Positions 16,816-25,805 are shown, numbered from the stretch's first letter. The stretch is DNA of 64,000 nucleotides from Pontibacter akesuensis (GCF_001611675.1 NZ_CP014766.1:2976001-3040000), one strand, 5' to 3'. The notes: generated by a model not told the origin, from the sequence alone. Numbers and translations: made by a program.

Positions 16816-16850
16816 CCCATTCATAATTCCTAATTCATCATTCATAATTC
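16816..16850 (+). repeat. 35-bp ATTCAT repeat upstream of xerD
   Basis: It is nearly identical (34 of 35 bases) to the reverse complement of 15027-15061. It lies 5 nt before the GTG start of xerD. If translated in the xerD frame it would give a spurious extension. Confidence 0.85.
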
Positions 16851-16855
16851 AGAAA

Positions 16856-17755
16856 GTGAACTGGCGCATCAGCATAAAGCAATTCGAGGAGTACCTGAAA
16901 CTGGAGAAATCGCTTTCGCGGCACTCAGTGGAGGCTTACGTGCGTGATGTGCGCAAGCTGATCGATTTCCTGGATCTGAAGGGAATGCAGGTGAGCCCTG
17001 AGGAGGTGTCGCCGGCCATACTTCGGGAGTTTCTGCAGTGGGTGAATGAACTGGGCATGACACCGCATTCACAGGCCCGCACGCTGTCGGGTATCCGCGC
17101 TTATTACAAGTTCCTCATCATGGAAGACATGATGCAGACTGACCCCACCGACACAATTGAAGCCCCCAAACTAAGCCGTAAACTCCCCGATACGCTTGCC
17201 TTCCACGAGATTGAGCAACTGCTGGCCGCCATCGATCTGTCTACGCCGGAGGGCGTGCGCAACCGCGCCATGCTCGAAACACTTTACAGCTCCGGACTGC
17301 GTGTGTCTGAGTTACTCGATTTGCGCATCAGTAATTTGTATGCCGATGCTGGCTTCCTCAAAATTGCCGGTAAAGGCGAGAAGGAGCGCCTGGTACCGAT
17401 TGGCCGCGATGCGCTGAAGCATATCAACCTGTACCGCGAGGGCATTCGCTGCCACCTCACTATTAAAAAAGGACACGAAGATATCCTGTTCCTGAACCGG
17501 AGGGGCACCAGCATGTCGCGCATCATGGTGTTCACCATCATCAAAGACTTGGTGGCCAAAGCCGGCATCCAGAAAACAGTGAGCCCCCACACGTTCCGCC
17601 ATTCCTTTGCCACCCACCTGATAGAGGGCGGCGCTGACCTGCGCGCCGTGCAGGAAATGCTGGGCCACGAGAGCATCACCACCACCGAGATCTACACCCA
17701 CCTCGACCGAGACTACCTGAAGCAGGTGATCAAAGACTTCCACCCGCGGAGCTAA
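16856..17755 (+). CDS. xerD: Tyrosine recombinase XerD
   Basis: XerD resolves chromosome dimers at dif together with XerC and FtsK (ftsK is at 27572). The start is set at GTG 16856 (299 aa), because the open frame upstream is only the ATTCAT repeat. The N-terminal SAM-like domain (about 1-90) precedes the catalytic domain. Catalytic residues are Arg149 in SSGLRVSELLD, Lys173, His245 and Arg248 in SPHTFRHSFATH, His271 in LGHES and the nucleophile Tyr280 in TEIYTHLD. The insert typical of integron integrases is not seen, so this is the housekeeping recombinase, not IntI. Confidence 0.93.
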   Translation: MNWRISIKQFEEYLKLEKSLSRHSVEAYVRDVRKLIDFLDLKGMQVSPEEVSPAILREFLQWVNELGMTPHSQARTLSGIRAYYKFLIMEDMMQTDPTDTIEAPKLSRKLPDTLAFHEIEQLLAAIDLSTPEGVRNRAMLETLYSSGLRVSELLDLRISNLYADAGFLKIAGKGEKERLVPIGRDALKHINLYREGIRCHLTIKKGHEDILFLNRRGTSMSRIMVFTIIKDLVAKAGIQKTVSPHTFRHSFATHLIEGGADLRAVQEMLGHESITTTEIYTHLDRDYLKQVIKDFHPRS

Positions 17756-17791
17756 ATGCCTTGTCGGGCTAGGTTTGTATTGTAAAGATTC

Positions 17792-17799
17792 TATATTTG
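17792..17799 (+). promoter_or_regulatory. Candidate -7 box upstream of the CrtO-like region
   Basis: TATATTTG is a perfect TAnnTTTG. A TTTG lies 14 nt upstream (17774-17777), which is shorter than usual spacing. Confidence 0.4.
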
Positions 17800-17871
17800 T
17801 AAGTACAGCAAGTATAAATGCTGGGCATTCTGTGCCGGCATAACTTTAACAACCAAACAAACTTAAATTCC

Positions 17872-18000
17872 ATGGAAGTAGTCTCTTCTCCTTCGGCCAA
17901 GGTACCCCCTCCCAAGCCCGCTCCTGATTTAGCATTAAGCCTGAGCGGCACCTGGTTACCGGGTGTAGTTCCTGCTCATCATAATACTTTTTTTTAGGGA
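17872..18000 (+). CDS. Possible small Pro-rich open reading frame
   Basis: An ATG at 17872 opens a frame of about 42 codons (beginning MEVVSSPSAKVPPPKPAPD), ending in a TAG just before 18000. It lies downstream of a perfect -7 box and just upstream of the CrtO-like gene, in the same direction. I recognise no domain. It could be a leader peptide, a degraded N-terminus of a neighbouring gene, or chance. Codon use is normal for the genome. The evidence is weak. Confidence 0.22.
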
Positions 18001-18010
18001 TAAGGAAGGG

Positions 18011-18493
18011 GTGATAGCCGAGATATTCAGACTGCTTGCCATCATCATGATATCCTGGCTACTAGGGTTATTGATGGCAGATTTTTTGAGGCGCCGCCAG
18101 TATTACGGTATAGCCAACTTTCGGATTATAGGCAGCAATACCAGGTACTCATTTATAGGAATAGGTGCATTTAAGTGGATTGTAACCAAAACTTTTTATC
18201 GCCACCTGAATCAGAATATAAAGTTAAGCGCCACGCCCACTTTGGATGAATGTACTGAGGTGCGAAAGGCGATGACGCATTCTGAGTGGTTGCATAGGAT
18301 AGCCTTTTGGCTGGTTGTTACAATTGGTATTCCTATAACACTGGTGCAGGGGCTATATAGACAGGTGGTGCCGCTGCTGCTGCTCAATGTTATACTTAAC
18401 CTCTATCCCGTTTTACTGCAGCAGTACAATAAGCGAAGGTTGGATAAAGTCATTCTCGGTGTAAAGAAACATCAGTTAGCCGCACTAAGGTAG
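18011..18493 (+). CDS. CrtO-like (glycosyl-diaponeurosporenoate acyltransferase-like) membrane protein
   Basis: This 160-aa membrane protein, read from GTG 18011, has hydrophobic segments near residues 5-25, 100-120 and 120-140. The C-terminal half, with MTHSEWLHRIAFW and then NLYPVLLQQYNKRRLDKVI, resembles staphyloxanthin acyltransferase CrtO (motif HSEWxH...P...QxYNRxRL). That enzyme acylates a glycosylated carotenoid. A role in pigment or lipid acylation is inference; no carotenoid gene is adjacent. An AAGGAAGGG stretch immediately precedes the GTG, and an ATG about 12 codons in could be the true start. Confidence 0.5.
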   Translation: MIAEIFRLLAIIMISWLLGLLMADFLRRRQYYGIANFRIIGSNTRYSFIGIGAFKWIVTKTFYRHLNQNIKLSATPTLDECTEVRKAMTHSEWLHRIAFWLVVTIGIPITLVQGLYRQVVPLLLLNVILNLYPVLLQQYNKRRLDKVILGVKKHQLAALR

Positions 18494-18723
18494 TGTAAGC
18501 CACCTTATACTTTCAAATTAACATCTCTACTAATCATGTAGTTTTGGTTCTATTCGCATTGCATTAGCAGTATTGTCACCTGTAAGTATAATTCAGGAGT
18601 TAATTACTAGTGATGAATGGTAGTTTTTGAAATTATATAAATAAAAATTATAAGTATTTATTGAAGCTTCTACTGAATATTCCTCATAAATTAGGTCTGT
18701 GATGTACCTTTTCTCTCTTAACA

Positions 18724-19923
18724 ATGAATAAGAATTTAAGTCATTTATTTGAAATAATTAATAAGGAAAAACGAACTATCATAGGCCTTATGTCTGGCAC
18801 TTCACTGGATGGCCTTGACATTGCGCTGTGTGAATTCAGCGGACATGGATTGGAAACCAAGGTTGTTGTTCGAGCCTTCGAAACCATGGCTTACGGAAGT
18901 GAATTCAAAGAAAGTATAAAATCCATATTTGCTAAGCGGCAGGTAGACCTAGAAAGAGTTTGCCTTCTGAATGCTTTCATCGGAAGTTATCATGCCGACC
19001 TTATCCTGAATTGTTTACAAAAGTGGGGAATAGCCCCAAGCGAGGTAGATGCTATTGCGAGCCATGGGCAAACCATTTACCATGCCCCGCTTTCGTTGCA
19101 CCAGCAGCATAACATGCCTAACGCTACGCTGCAAATAGGAGATGGCGATCGTATAGCAGTAAAAACTGGCATACTTACTTTAAGCGATTTCAGACAAAAG
19201 CATGTTGCTGCCGGAGGCGAAGGCGCTCCTTTGGCCGTGTATGGGGATTACCTGTTATTTTCAGAAAAAGGGCAGGACCGAATCATGCTAAACATAGGCG
19301 GAATTGCCAATTTTACCTTTCTGCCCGGCGACCTTAACACAGACAGAATTTTTTCTACGGATGTTGGGCCCGGCAATACCTTGATGGATGCTTATGTGCA
19401 GGCGAATTTACCTGGAAAATATTATGACGCTAACTCAGAGATTGCCCTAGCCGGCACTTGTAGCAAACCTTTGTTAGCCGCACTGCTGGACCATTCTTTT
19501 TTTGCACAAGGGTTCCCTAAGACCACGGGCCCAGAACTGTTCAACCTGTCATACTTAGCGAATGCGCAAAAGACTTCTAATACAAAGGGTATCTCGGTAC
19601 AGGATGTTTTAGCTACCCTTAACCGATTTTCTGCCATTGGCATTTGTGATGCCATCGAGAGAACCGTGCAGAAAGACAGCTATAAAATATTTGTGAGTGG
19701 AGGCGGTATGCACAACCCCCTATTGCTTTCGAGTATAAAAGAAATTCTAGGACAAGATACCATAAGCGACACAGCAGAACTAGGCGTTTTACCCGATGCC
19801 AAAGAAGCCGTGCTGTTTGCCACACTCGCTAATGAAACGCTAGTAGGCAATGGTCTCAGCTTTGGTCAGAACCAAACCCGCTTACCTTCTGTGCACATGG
19901 GTAAAATAAGCTTTCCTGAATAA
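18724..19923 (+). CDS. anmK: Anhydro-N-acetylmuramic acid kinase
   Basis: AnmK phosphorylates and opens 1,6-anhydro-MurNAc to MurNAc-6-phosphate in peptidoglycan recycling. The 399-aa protein shows the ASKHA-type blocks IGLMSGTSLDGLDIAL, ASHGQTIYH, GEGAPLAVYGDYLLF, LNIGGIANFTFLP and STDVGPGNTLMD, all typical. It is cytosolic. It sits 64 nt upstream of a SusC/SusD pair in the same direction, which hints that the transporter may supply murein-derived sugars, though this is inference. The 230-nt spacer before it is A/T-rich and holds no gene. Confidence 0.95.
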   Translation: MNKNLSHLFEIINKEKRTIIGLMSGTSLDGLDIALCEFSGHGLETKVVVRAFETMAYGSEFKESIKSIFAKRQVDLERVCLLNAFIGSYHADLILNCLQKWGIAPSEVDAIASHGQTIYHAPLSLHQQHNMPNATLQIGDGDRIAVKTGILTLSDFRQKHVAAGGEGAPLAVYGDYLLFSEKGQDRIMLNIGGIANFTFLPGDLNTDRIFSTDVGPGNTLMDAYVQANLPGKYYDANSEIALAGTCSKPLLAALLDHSFFAQGFPKTTGPELFNLSYLANAQKTSNTKGISVQDVLATLNRFSAIGICDAIERTVQKDSYKIFVSGGGMHNPLLLSSIKEILGQDTISDTAELGVLPDAKEAVLFATLANETLVGNGLSFGQNQTRLPSVHMGKISFPE

Positions 19924-19987
19924 ATTAAATAGCCTGGATATCTTTAATTTTTAATACATTAGGTGTTGGTTTTAAAGCAATTGTACT

Positions 19988-22900
19988 ATGAAGAAAACTT
20001 ACTTCAAAAGGGCTGCCAGCTTAAGGGCAGCGTTGCTATGGACGTTCCTGCTAGCCTTGGTTCAGCAGGTTGTGTTTGCACAGGCAACAAACAACTATAC
20101 CCTTACCGGTACAGTGGTAGATGAGCGAACAAAAGCGCCGCTTATTGGCGTGATTGTAAAGCTGGGAAATAGTAACACGGCCACTGCCACAAACGTGGAT
20201 GGCAACTATAGTCTGGTCCTGAATGTACCTGCCGGCACATACCCTGTAACATATTCCTATTTGGGCTATCAACCTACCACGAGGTCAGTAGTGCTTGGTA
20301 CTTCACCGGCTGTAACGCAGGATGTAACGCTAAAAGAGGACATTGTGGGTTTGGATGAAGTAATCGTAACGGGTACCTCAGTGGCAACGAGTAAAAAGCA
20401 ACTGGGGAATTCCATTTCAACGGTATCCGGAGAGGTTCTTGAGAATAGTATAGCCACTTCCGTAGATCAGGCCCTGGCCGGTAAAGTGGCCGGTGCCCAA
20501 ATTACCCAGAACTCTGGCAACCCTGCCGGAGGTATAAGTGTGCGCCTCAGGGGAACTAGTACGGTAGTAGGATCCGGAGATCCGCTTTACATTGTAGATG
20601 GCGTTATCATCAACAACTCCTCTGCTGAATTGATTGACTTAGGAGGGTACGCCCAAAACCGTTTGGTAGATATTAATCCGAACGATATTGAGCGTATGGA
20701 AATCATTAAAGGAGCTGCAGCGGCGGCCATTTATGGCTCAAGAGCCAGCAATGGGGTGGTGCAGATCTTCACCAAGCGCGGTAAAGAGGGGAAACCCAAA
20801 ATAAATGTTTCCTCCCAATTTAGGGTGAACGAGGTGCGGAAAACACTGGATTATAATGATCATCCGTTCCGTTTTGTTAATAACCTCGCCTCTGATCTAA
20901 CGCAGGAGCCAGTACAACGCTACGATTTTCAGGATAAGATTTTCCGTACGGCCTATGGTTCTGAGAATAACGTATCCGTATCGGGTGGCAGTCAGAATAC
21001 GCAGTATTTCATGAGTGGAAATTACCTGATCAACCAAGGGATTATCGACAATACAGATTTTGAAAGAGCTGGAGTCCGTCTTCGCGTTGATCAGACCCTG
21101 AATAGTTGGATTTCGATTTCAGTGGGTGCCAACTATGTACTAAGCACTAGTTCTGAGATTCCGAATGGCGGTTTAAGTGAGGCTTATGGTGCGTTAACCG
21201 GTTTTATCTTCAGTAATAATTTTATTAATCCTGATCCGGTAAATGGTGTTTTTCCATCAACGGCCCCATCCTTTATTAGAAGGACCAATCCGCTGGAGGC
21301 AATCGAGCGATTTGATTTCAGACAAAGAACAAACCGTTTTATTGGTGATTTTCAGGTGAACATGACACCGCTCAAGGGCATGAACATCAATTATACTTTG
21401 GGATATGATAATGCTACCCAAATAGCTACTGGTTTTATTCCTGTTCGCAATACCACGCCTTCTTACGATGCCGGCTACTCACGCCGGGCCGACAGAACTT
21501 CGTATTTCCTGAACAACGATTTAAACATCTCCTATCAGACAAAACTGGCAGACTGGTTAGAGTCGACTACGGGAGTTGGTGCAACTGCCCAAGTAGAGAA
21601 AGCCTTTACTACTGGTATTACGGGAACACAGCTAGGCCCGATTGCACAGGTTTCTACTAGCGGCGCGACGATTGTTTCCGGGGAAAGTAGGAGTGACATT
21701 AGCATACTTGGCTTTTTTGCGCAACAAACCTTTGGCTTTGGCGATCGCCTGTTCCTAACCGGTGCTGGTAGGTACGATGTGTCTTCTGTTTTCGGGGTAG
21801 AAAACAGGTGGCAATTTTACCCGAAAGTGAGTGGCTCTTACCTCATCTCTAATGAAAGGTTCTGGAAAAGTCTAGAAGACGTTGTCCCTATCTTAAAGCT
21901 TAGGGCCTCTTATGGTCAGGCAGGTAATTTAACGGCTATTGGCGCTTTTGACCGATATACCAACTATACACCAGTTGCTTTGCCAGGTTTACCGGGAGTA
22001 ATCTCATCTACCCTGCTGGGCAATGCCGGCATCAAACCAGAGCGACAGGTTGAAACAGAGATTGGGGCAGACGCCAGCTTCTTTAATGGCAGGCTGGGCT
22101 TTGAATTCACAGTCTATCAAAAAGATGTAGAGGACTTGCTTCTGTTTGTGGGTTTAGCGCCTTCCAGTGGCTTCGTTAACCAATATGCCAATATCGGAAC
22201 AATGACAAATAAAGGCTTTGAATTGTTGTTGACGGGAGCGCCAGTTCAGAGTGAAAATTTCAAGTGGACTTCCACTGTCATTTATTCCCGAAACGAAAAC
22301 GAGGTGAACAATATTCCGGGCGGTGTGCTCACTTTCCCGGGTGGTTTCGGGCAGGTGGCTGCTGTAAACGGGTACCCGATCGGGGCGTTTTACAGTACTT
22401 ATTTCGCCCGCAATGAAGATGGTTCGCTACTGTTAAACGCGGCTGGTTTGCCTCAGGCAGAACGCGTAGGCCGCAATCCGGAGACGGGACAGCCAGCAGG
22501 TGCTACCAAGCCGAAAGTAATTGGCGACCCCAACCCGGATTGGACAGGTTCTTGGATAAATGAATTGTCAGTAGGAAAAGGGTTGTCGTTCAGAACACAG
22601 TTTGATGCTTCCTATGGCTTTGATGTTTTCAATTTTACCCGCCGTGTGGGGGAGCGTGATTTGTATGGTGGCTTAGCTGGTTATGAGCCAGAGTTAAGAG
22701 GAGAAGTGCCCAAAGGTACCTCTGCTGCTTTGTTTGGTATATTTGAAAACTACATAGAAGACGGATCTTTCATCAAGCTAAGAGAAGTTTCTGTTGCTTA
22801 CGAGTTTAGGCCAGCGTTCTTAGGAAGCTCTGTTGTGCGGTTAAACTTAGCAGGTCGTAACCTCTTTTCGATAGATGATTACAGTGGCTACGACCCGGAA

Positions 22901-22999
22901 GTAAATGCTGCTGGTCAAACTAATGCCGTGCGCGGGTTCGACTTTGTGGAGGTGCCGATACCAAGAACTTATGCCTTAGGCGTAGCAGTATCCTTCTAA
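19988..22999 (+). CDS. SusC/RagA-type TonB-dependent outer-membrane transporter
   Basis: This 1003-aa protein takes up oligomeric nutrients across the outer membrane with its SusD partner. After a signal peptide (about 1-32, ending VFAQ), a carboxypeptidase-regulatory-like domain covers about 37-120 (YTLTGTVVDERTKAPLIGV, TNVDGNYSL). The plug domain starts with LDEVIVTGT and includes PLYIVDGVIIN and AAAAIYGSRASNGVV. A 22-strand-type barrel fills the rest and ends in phenylalanine (ALGVAVSF). The gene is followed after 27 nt by the matching SusD gene and preceded by anmK. The substrate is unknown; muropeptide or amino sugar is suggested by anmK. Confidence 0.93.
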   Translation: MKKTYFKRAASLRAALLWTFLLALVQQVVFAQATNNYTLTGTVVDERTKAPLIGVIVKLGNSNTATATNVDGNYSLVLNVPAGTYPVTYSYLGYQPTTRSVVLGTSPAVTQDVTLKEDIVGLDEVIVTGTSVATSKKQLGNSISTVSGEVLENSIATSVDQALAGKVAGAQITQNSGNPAGGISVRLRGTSTVVGSGDPLYIVDGVIINNSSAELIDLGGYAQNRLVDINPNDIERMEIIKGAAAAAIYGSRASNGVVQIFTKRGKEGKPKINVSSQFRVNEVRKTLDYNDHPFRFVNNLASDLTQEPVQRYDFQDKIFRTAYGSENNVSVSGGSQNTQYFMSGNYLINQGIIDNTDFERAGVRLRVDQTLNSWISISVGANYVLSTSSEIPNGGLSEAYGALTGFIFSNNFINPDPVNGVFPSTAPSFIRRTNPLEAIERFDFRQRTNRFIGDFQVNMTPLKGMNINYTLGYDNATQIATGFIPVRNTTPSYDAGYSRRADRTSYFLNNDLNISYQTKLADWLESTTGVGATAQVEKAFTTGITGTQLGPIAQVSTSGATIVSGESRSDISILGFFAQQTFGFGDRLFLTGAGRYDVSSVFGVENRWQFYPKVSGSYLISNERFWKSLEDVVPILKLRASYGQAGNLTAIGAFDRYTNYTPVALPGLPGVISSTLLGNAGIKPERQVETEIGADASFFNGRLGFEFTVYQKDVEDLLLFVGLAPSSGFVNQYANIGTMTNKGFELLLTGAPVQSENFKWTSTVIYSRNENEVNNIPGGVLTFPGGFGQVAAVNGYPIGAFYSTYFARNEDGSLLLNAAGLPQAERVGRNPETGQPAGATKPKVIGDPNPDWTGSWINELSVGKGLSFRTQFDASYGFDVFNFTRRVGERDLYGGLAGYEPELRGEVPKGTSAALFGIFENYIEDGSFIKLREVSVAYEFRPAFLGSSVVRLNLAGRNLFSIDDYSGYDPEVNAAGQTNAVRGFDFVEVPIPRTYALGVAVSF

Positions 23000-23026
23000 T
23001 CTATTTTATTTAAAACGACTAATCGT

Positions 23027-24343
23027 ATGAAAAATATAAGTTCTTTATTTAAGGTGGGTGTCCTCTCGGCCGGGCTGCTGCTTACCAGTGGTTGCGAACT
23101 GGATATCACTAATCCCAATGCCGCCAGCGACAAGGAAGTGCTTTCATCCAGAGACGGTATTATTGCCCTGAGTGTAGGGGTAAGGCAGTTTTATTCTACC
23201 TCAGGGTTAGAGGCTGCTTATCTGTACACCGCCGTTACTGGCAGAGAACTAAAAGGCGTGGCTACGTTCACCAACATCCTGGAATTAGAAGCTGGAGGTG
23301 CTGCCTTGCCTACATTTAATGGCAACATCCTAAACCTGTGGTCCAGGATGCAGCGCACAATGAGCATGAGCGAGCAGATTCTGGAAAACGCACCTAACAT
23401 TCCTACTTTAACGGGAGGCACCCTTAGTGGTGTTCTGGCGCAAGCTCACTTTTTTAAGGCGGTGGCGTTAGGTACGTTGGCCTCTTCTTTTGAACAGGCA
23501 AATACCGAAACAAGCGCTACCGGAAACGTAACCTTCAAGCCTAGAGCAGCAGTACTGGCGGAGGCTATCTCTCACTTGGAACAGGGAATAGCCTTACTCG
23601 ATGCAAATCCAGTTTCTCCCGAGTTTACTGCGCTGGTGTCAGGCCCGGCCTTTAACTTAAAGAACTCCCTGTACGCCATGAACGCCAGGTATAATTTATA
23701 TGCAGGTAACTATGCCGCAGCCATCACAAATGCAAACCTGGTTGATCTGTCCGTAAGGTCTGAATATGTGTATAGTACCTTAAGCGTAAACCCTATCTAT
23801 AATACCATTTTTGTGCTGGCTTATTACAGCCCACGCGATAAGTTTGGCCTGCCGGCAGAATTGTTTGAGGCAGGGGATGAACGCTATAACTTTTACTTCT
23901 CTGAGCCAAATGCCGTTGTGAACGGAGACCCTGTAAAAACATTGAAGGGGTTCTTCAATACCCAGACGTCAAGCATACCTGTTTACTTACCAGACGAAAT
24001 TAAATTAGTGAAGGCAGAGGCCATTTTACGTAGTAATGGTTCTTTAACAGAAGCGCTTGGTTTAATAAACGAGGTGAGAACTCAGGCATCCGGGGATATT
24101 TTTAGCGTAAATGCTGCTTTGCCAGCTTACAGTGGGCCGGTTACGGTCGAAGCACTGTTGTTGGAGGTATACAAGCAGCGGTCTGCAGAGCTCTACCTAT
24201 CCGGGCAGCGGTGGGAAGACAACCGCAGGTTCAACCGACCAGGCCCCCTGGACCCCATGCCGGAGCGAAACAGGAATTTTTACCCCTATCCGGATCAGGA
24301 ACGTATAAATAATCCAAATACGCCAGCAGATCCAGCTATTTAA
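23027..24343 (+). CDS. SusD/RagB-like substrate-binding lipoprotein
   Basis: This 438-aa surface lipoprotein forms the lid of the SusC transporter. The lipobox TSGC places the lipidated cysteine at 23, followed by ELDITNPNAAS, the typical SusD start. TPR-like helices follow. The C-terminal block QRSAELYLSGQRWEDNRRF is the conserved RagB/SusD element, close to the end (PEPERN-like PMPERN). It is short compared with many SusD proteins (about 500 aa). It overlaps no other gene and ends within a strong hairpin. Confidence 0.92.
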   Translation: MKNISSLFKVGVLSAGLLLTSGCELDITNPNAASDKEVLSSRDGIIALSVGVRQFYSTSGLEAAYLYTAVTGRELKGVATFTNILELEAGGAALPTFNGNILNLWSRMQRTMSMSEQILENAPNIPTLTGGTLSGVLAQAHFFKAVALGTLASSFEQANTETSATGNVTFKPRAAVLAEAISHLEQGIALLDANPVSPEFTALVSGPAFNLKNSLYAMNARYNLYAGNYAAAITNANLVDLSVRSEYVYSTLSVNPIYNTIFVLAYYSPRDKFGLPAELFEAGDERYNFYFSEPNAVVNGDPVKTLKGFFNTQTSSIPVYLPDEIKLVKAEAILRSNGSLTEALGLINEVRTQASGDIFSVNAALPAYSGPVTVEALLLEVYKQRSAELYLSGQRWEDNRRFNRPGPLDPMPERNRNFYPYPDQERINNPNTPADPAI

Positions 24344-24385
24344 CAGTAGGAAAGGCAACCTGTATAGGTTGCCTTTCCTACTGTT
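24342..24385 (+). terminator. Hairpin terminator after susD
   Basis: A perfect 19-bp stem (24342-24360 and 24367-24385) with a 6-nt loop begins inside the stop codon. No T-tract follows, so termination may need other factors. Confidence 0.65.
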
Positions 24386-24447
24386 ACCGGACTCAAGCAG
24401 TACAACAGGACAACAGCAACTCACACTTTTTGACATACACGCGCTAC

Positions 24448-25044
24448 ATGCAAAACATTCAGTTCCCGCTCACCTTTACCTTTAAAATTTCCACCTTTTC
24501 CAACGACTTTGTCATACAGGATGCCAGCGGCGACACGATCAGTTTTGTGCGGCAGAAGCTTTTCAAATTTATTGAGGAAGTGAACGTGTACAGCGATGAA
24601 TCCAAGTCGGAGGAACTGTACAGCATCCGGGCAAACAAGTGGCTGGACTTCTCAGCGGCCTATGCCTTTACCGACTCCTCGGGCAGGGAAGTGGGCAGCG
24701 TAGCCCGAAAAGGGTGGGCGTCGCTGTGGAAAGCCCGCTATGAAATTTACGACGCGCACAAGAACCAGGACCTGCTCATTCAGGAAGAAAATGGATGGAT
24801 AAAAGTAGCTGACGGTATATTGGGGGAGATTCCTATACTTGGGTTTTTCACCGGCTACCTGTTCAACCCGTCTTACCTGATTACCCGCCCCAATGGCGAT
24901 GCGGTGGCAAGGCTGGAGAAGAAGCCTTCCCTCTTTGGGCGCCGCTTTACCGTTACCAAGATCGGCGAGTTTGAGGAGGGCGAGGAGGAGCGCGCCATAC
25001 TTAGTTTGATGATGATGATTTTGCTGGAGAGACGCAGGGGCTAA
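24448..25044 (+). CDS. LURP-one-related (tubby-like) protein
   Basis: This 198-aa protein is read from ATG 24448 (MQNIQFPLTFTFKIST). It shows the twelve-stranded tubby-like pattern of the LURP-one/phospholipid scramblase-related family. Alternating short strands (FVIQDASGDTISFVRQKLF, YAFTDSSGREVGSVARKG, ARYEIYDAHKNQDLLIQEE) precede a hydrophobic C-terminal hairpin (GEIPILGFFTGYLFNPSY). Family members are thought to bind lipids, but the bacterial role is unknown. The last stretch, ILSLMMMILLERRRG, is hydrophobic. The next gene follows after a 107-nt spacer rich in AAGTATA. Confidence 0.75.
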   Translation: MQNIQFPLTFTFKISTFSNDFVIQDASGDTISFVRQKLFKFIEEVNVYSDESKSEELYSIRANKWLDFSAAYAFTDSSGREVGSVARKGWASLWKARYEIYDAHKNQDLLIQEENGWIKVADGILGEIPILGFFTGYLFNPSYLITRPNGDAVARLEKKPSLFGRRFTVTKIGEFEEGEEERAILSLMMMILLERRRG

Positions 25045-25145
25045 GTATAAACTCCCTATACTCGGCCTGGCAAAGTATAGTCAGCCAGAAGGCATAAGCA
25101 CGGTAGAATGGAGGTTAATTAAAGTATAAAAAGGAGTAAAGTATA
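25043..25145 (+). repeat. Cluster of four AAGTATA motifs
   Basis: AAGTATA occurs at 25043, 25073, 25122 and 25139 within about 100 bp, all on the plus strand. This is the densest run noticed of the genome-wide AAGTATR motif. Confidence 0.85.
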
Positions 25146-25151
25146 AAAATT

Positions 25152-25724
25152 ATGGAGGCACTCCTGCACGAGGGGAAGACGTTCGAAAAGATCAGCTATT
25201 CGGGAAAGGAGGTAAAGGGCCGGGAGTTTGAAGGCTGTACCTTCAGGCAGTGTGACTTCTCGAACAGCAATTTCTCGCATAACCGTTTTGTGGATTGCCA
25301 GTTTATTGGTTGCAACCTCGCCATGATGAAGCTGAACGGTACTTCGCTGCGGGATGCAATTTTTGAAGACTGTAAACTGACAGGAATCAACTTCCATGAG
25401 TGCGAGGATTTCCTGTTTTCCGTTCAGTTTGAGGGCTGCATTCTGGACTATGCTTCTTTTATGAAGAAGAAAATGCCGAAAACGAAGTTCAGCCATACTT
25501 CCCTGAAAAACGTGGACTTCTCAAACGCTAACCTCGCCGGAGCGATGTTCGACAACACGAACCTGGAGGGCGCTGTTTTCAGCCGGACAGAATTGAAAGA
25601 AGCCAACTTTCTCACCGCTTACAATTTCAACATCGATCCGGAGATCAACAGCCTCACCAAAGCCAGGTTCTCGCTGCACGGTATCCCCGGCTTGTTGACA
25701 AAGTATAAAATCAGAGTGGAGTAA
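25152..25724 (+). CDS. Pentapeptide-repeat protein (Qnr/McbG-like)
   Basis: This 190-aa protein is built from pentapeptide repeats A(D/N)LXX: CTFRQCDFSNSNFSHNRF, CQFIGCNLAMMKLNGTSL, VDFSNANLAGAMFDNTNLEG, TELKEANF. They fold into a right-handed quadrilateral beta-helix that mimics DNA. A C-terminal cap, SLTKARFSLHGIPGLLTKY, is typical of Qnr-like members, some of which protect gyrase from quinolones or toxins. Resistance is not implied, since chromosomal homologues are common. It is cytosolic and follows the LURP-one-like gene in the same direction. Confidence 0.88.
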   Translation: MEALLHEGKTFEKISYSGKEVKGREFEGCTFRQCDFSNSNFSHNRFVDCQFIGCNLAMMKLNGTSLRDAIFEDCKLTGINFHECEDFLFSVQFEGCILDYASFMKKKMPKTKFSHTSLKNVDFSNANLAGAMFDNTNLEGAVFSRTELKEANFLTAYNFNIDPEINSLTKARFSLHGIPGLLTKYKIRVE

Positions 25725-25779
25725 GTATAGGTTGGTAGCAGGCTTAGTGTACGATTAATTGCCTTCAATGGAATTTGCC

Positions 25780-25805
25780 ACCCCTAGCCCCTCCTAGGAG
25801 GGGAA
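25780..25805. repeat. CCCCTAGCCCCTCC-type palindromic repeat
   Basis: CCCCTAGCCCCTCC and GGAGGGG face each other across CTA, forming a small hairpin. This is one of several unrelated palindromic repeats in the 741-nt spacer 25725-26465. Confidence 0.55.

Noticed and set aside
16856..17755. XerD as an integron integrase that could explain the cassettes
   Set aside because: Its length and motifs fit housekeeping XerD, and no IntI-type insert is visible between the conserved catalytic patches.
17769..17951. Minus-strand frame of 60 codons opposite the CrtO-like leader
   Set aside because: It crosses the candidate promoter, has no family resemblance, and the plus-strand small frame is the better, though weak, candidate.
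18483..18512. Hairpin AAGGTAG/CCACCTT at the end of the CrtO-like gene, resembling the attC-like stems
   Set aside because: It lacks the flanking AAC and GTT boxes at the right distances, and its stem is shorter. It is not counted as a third attC-like site.
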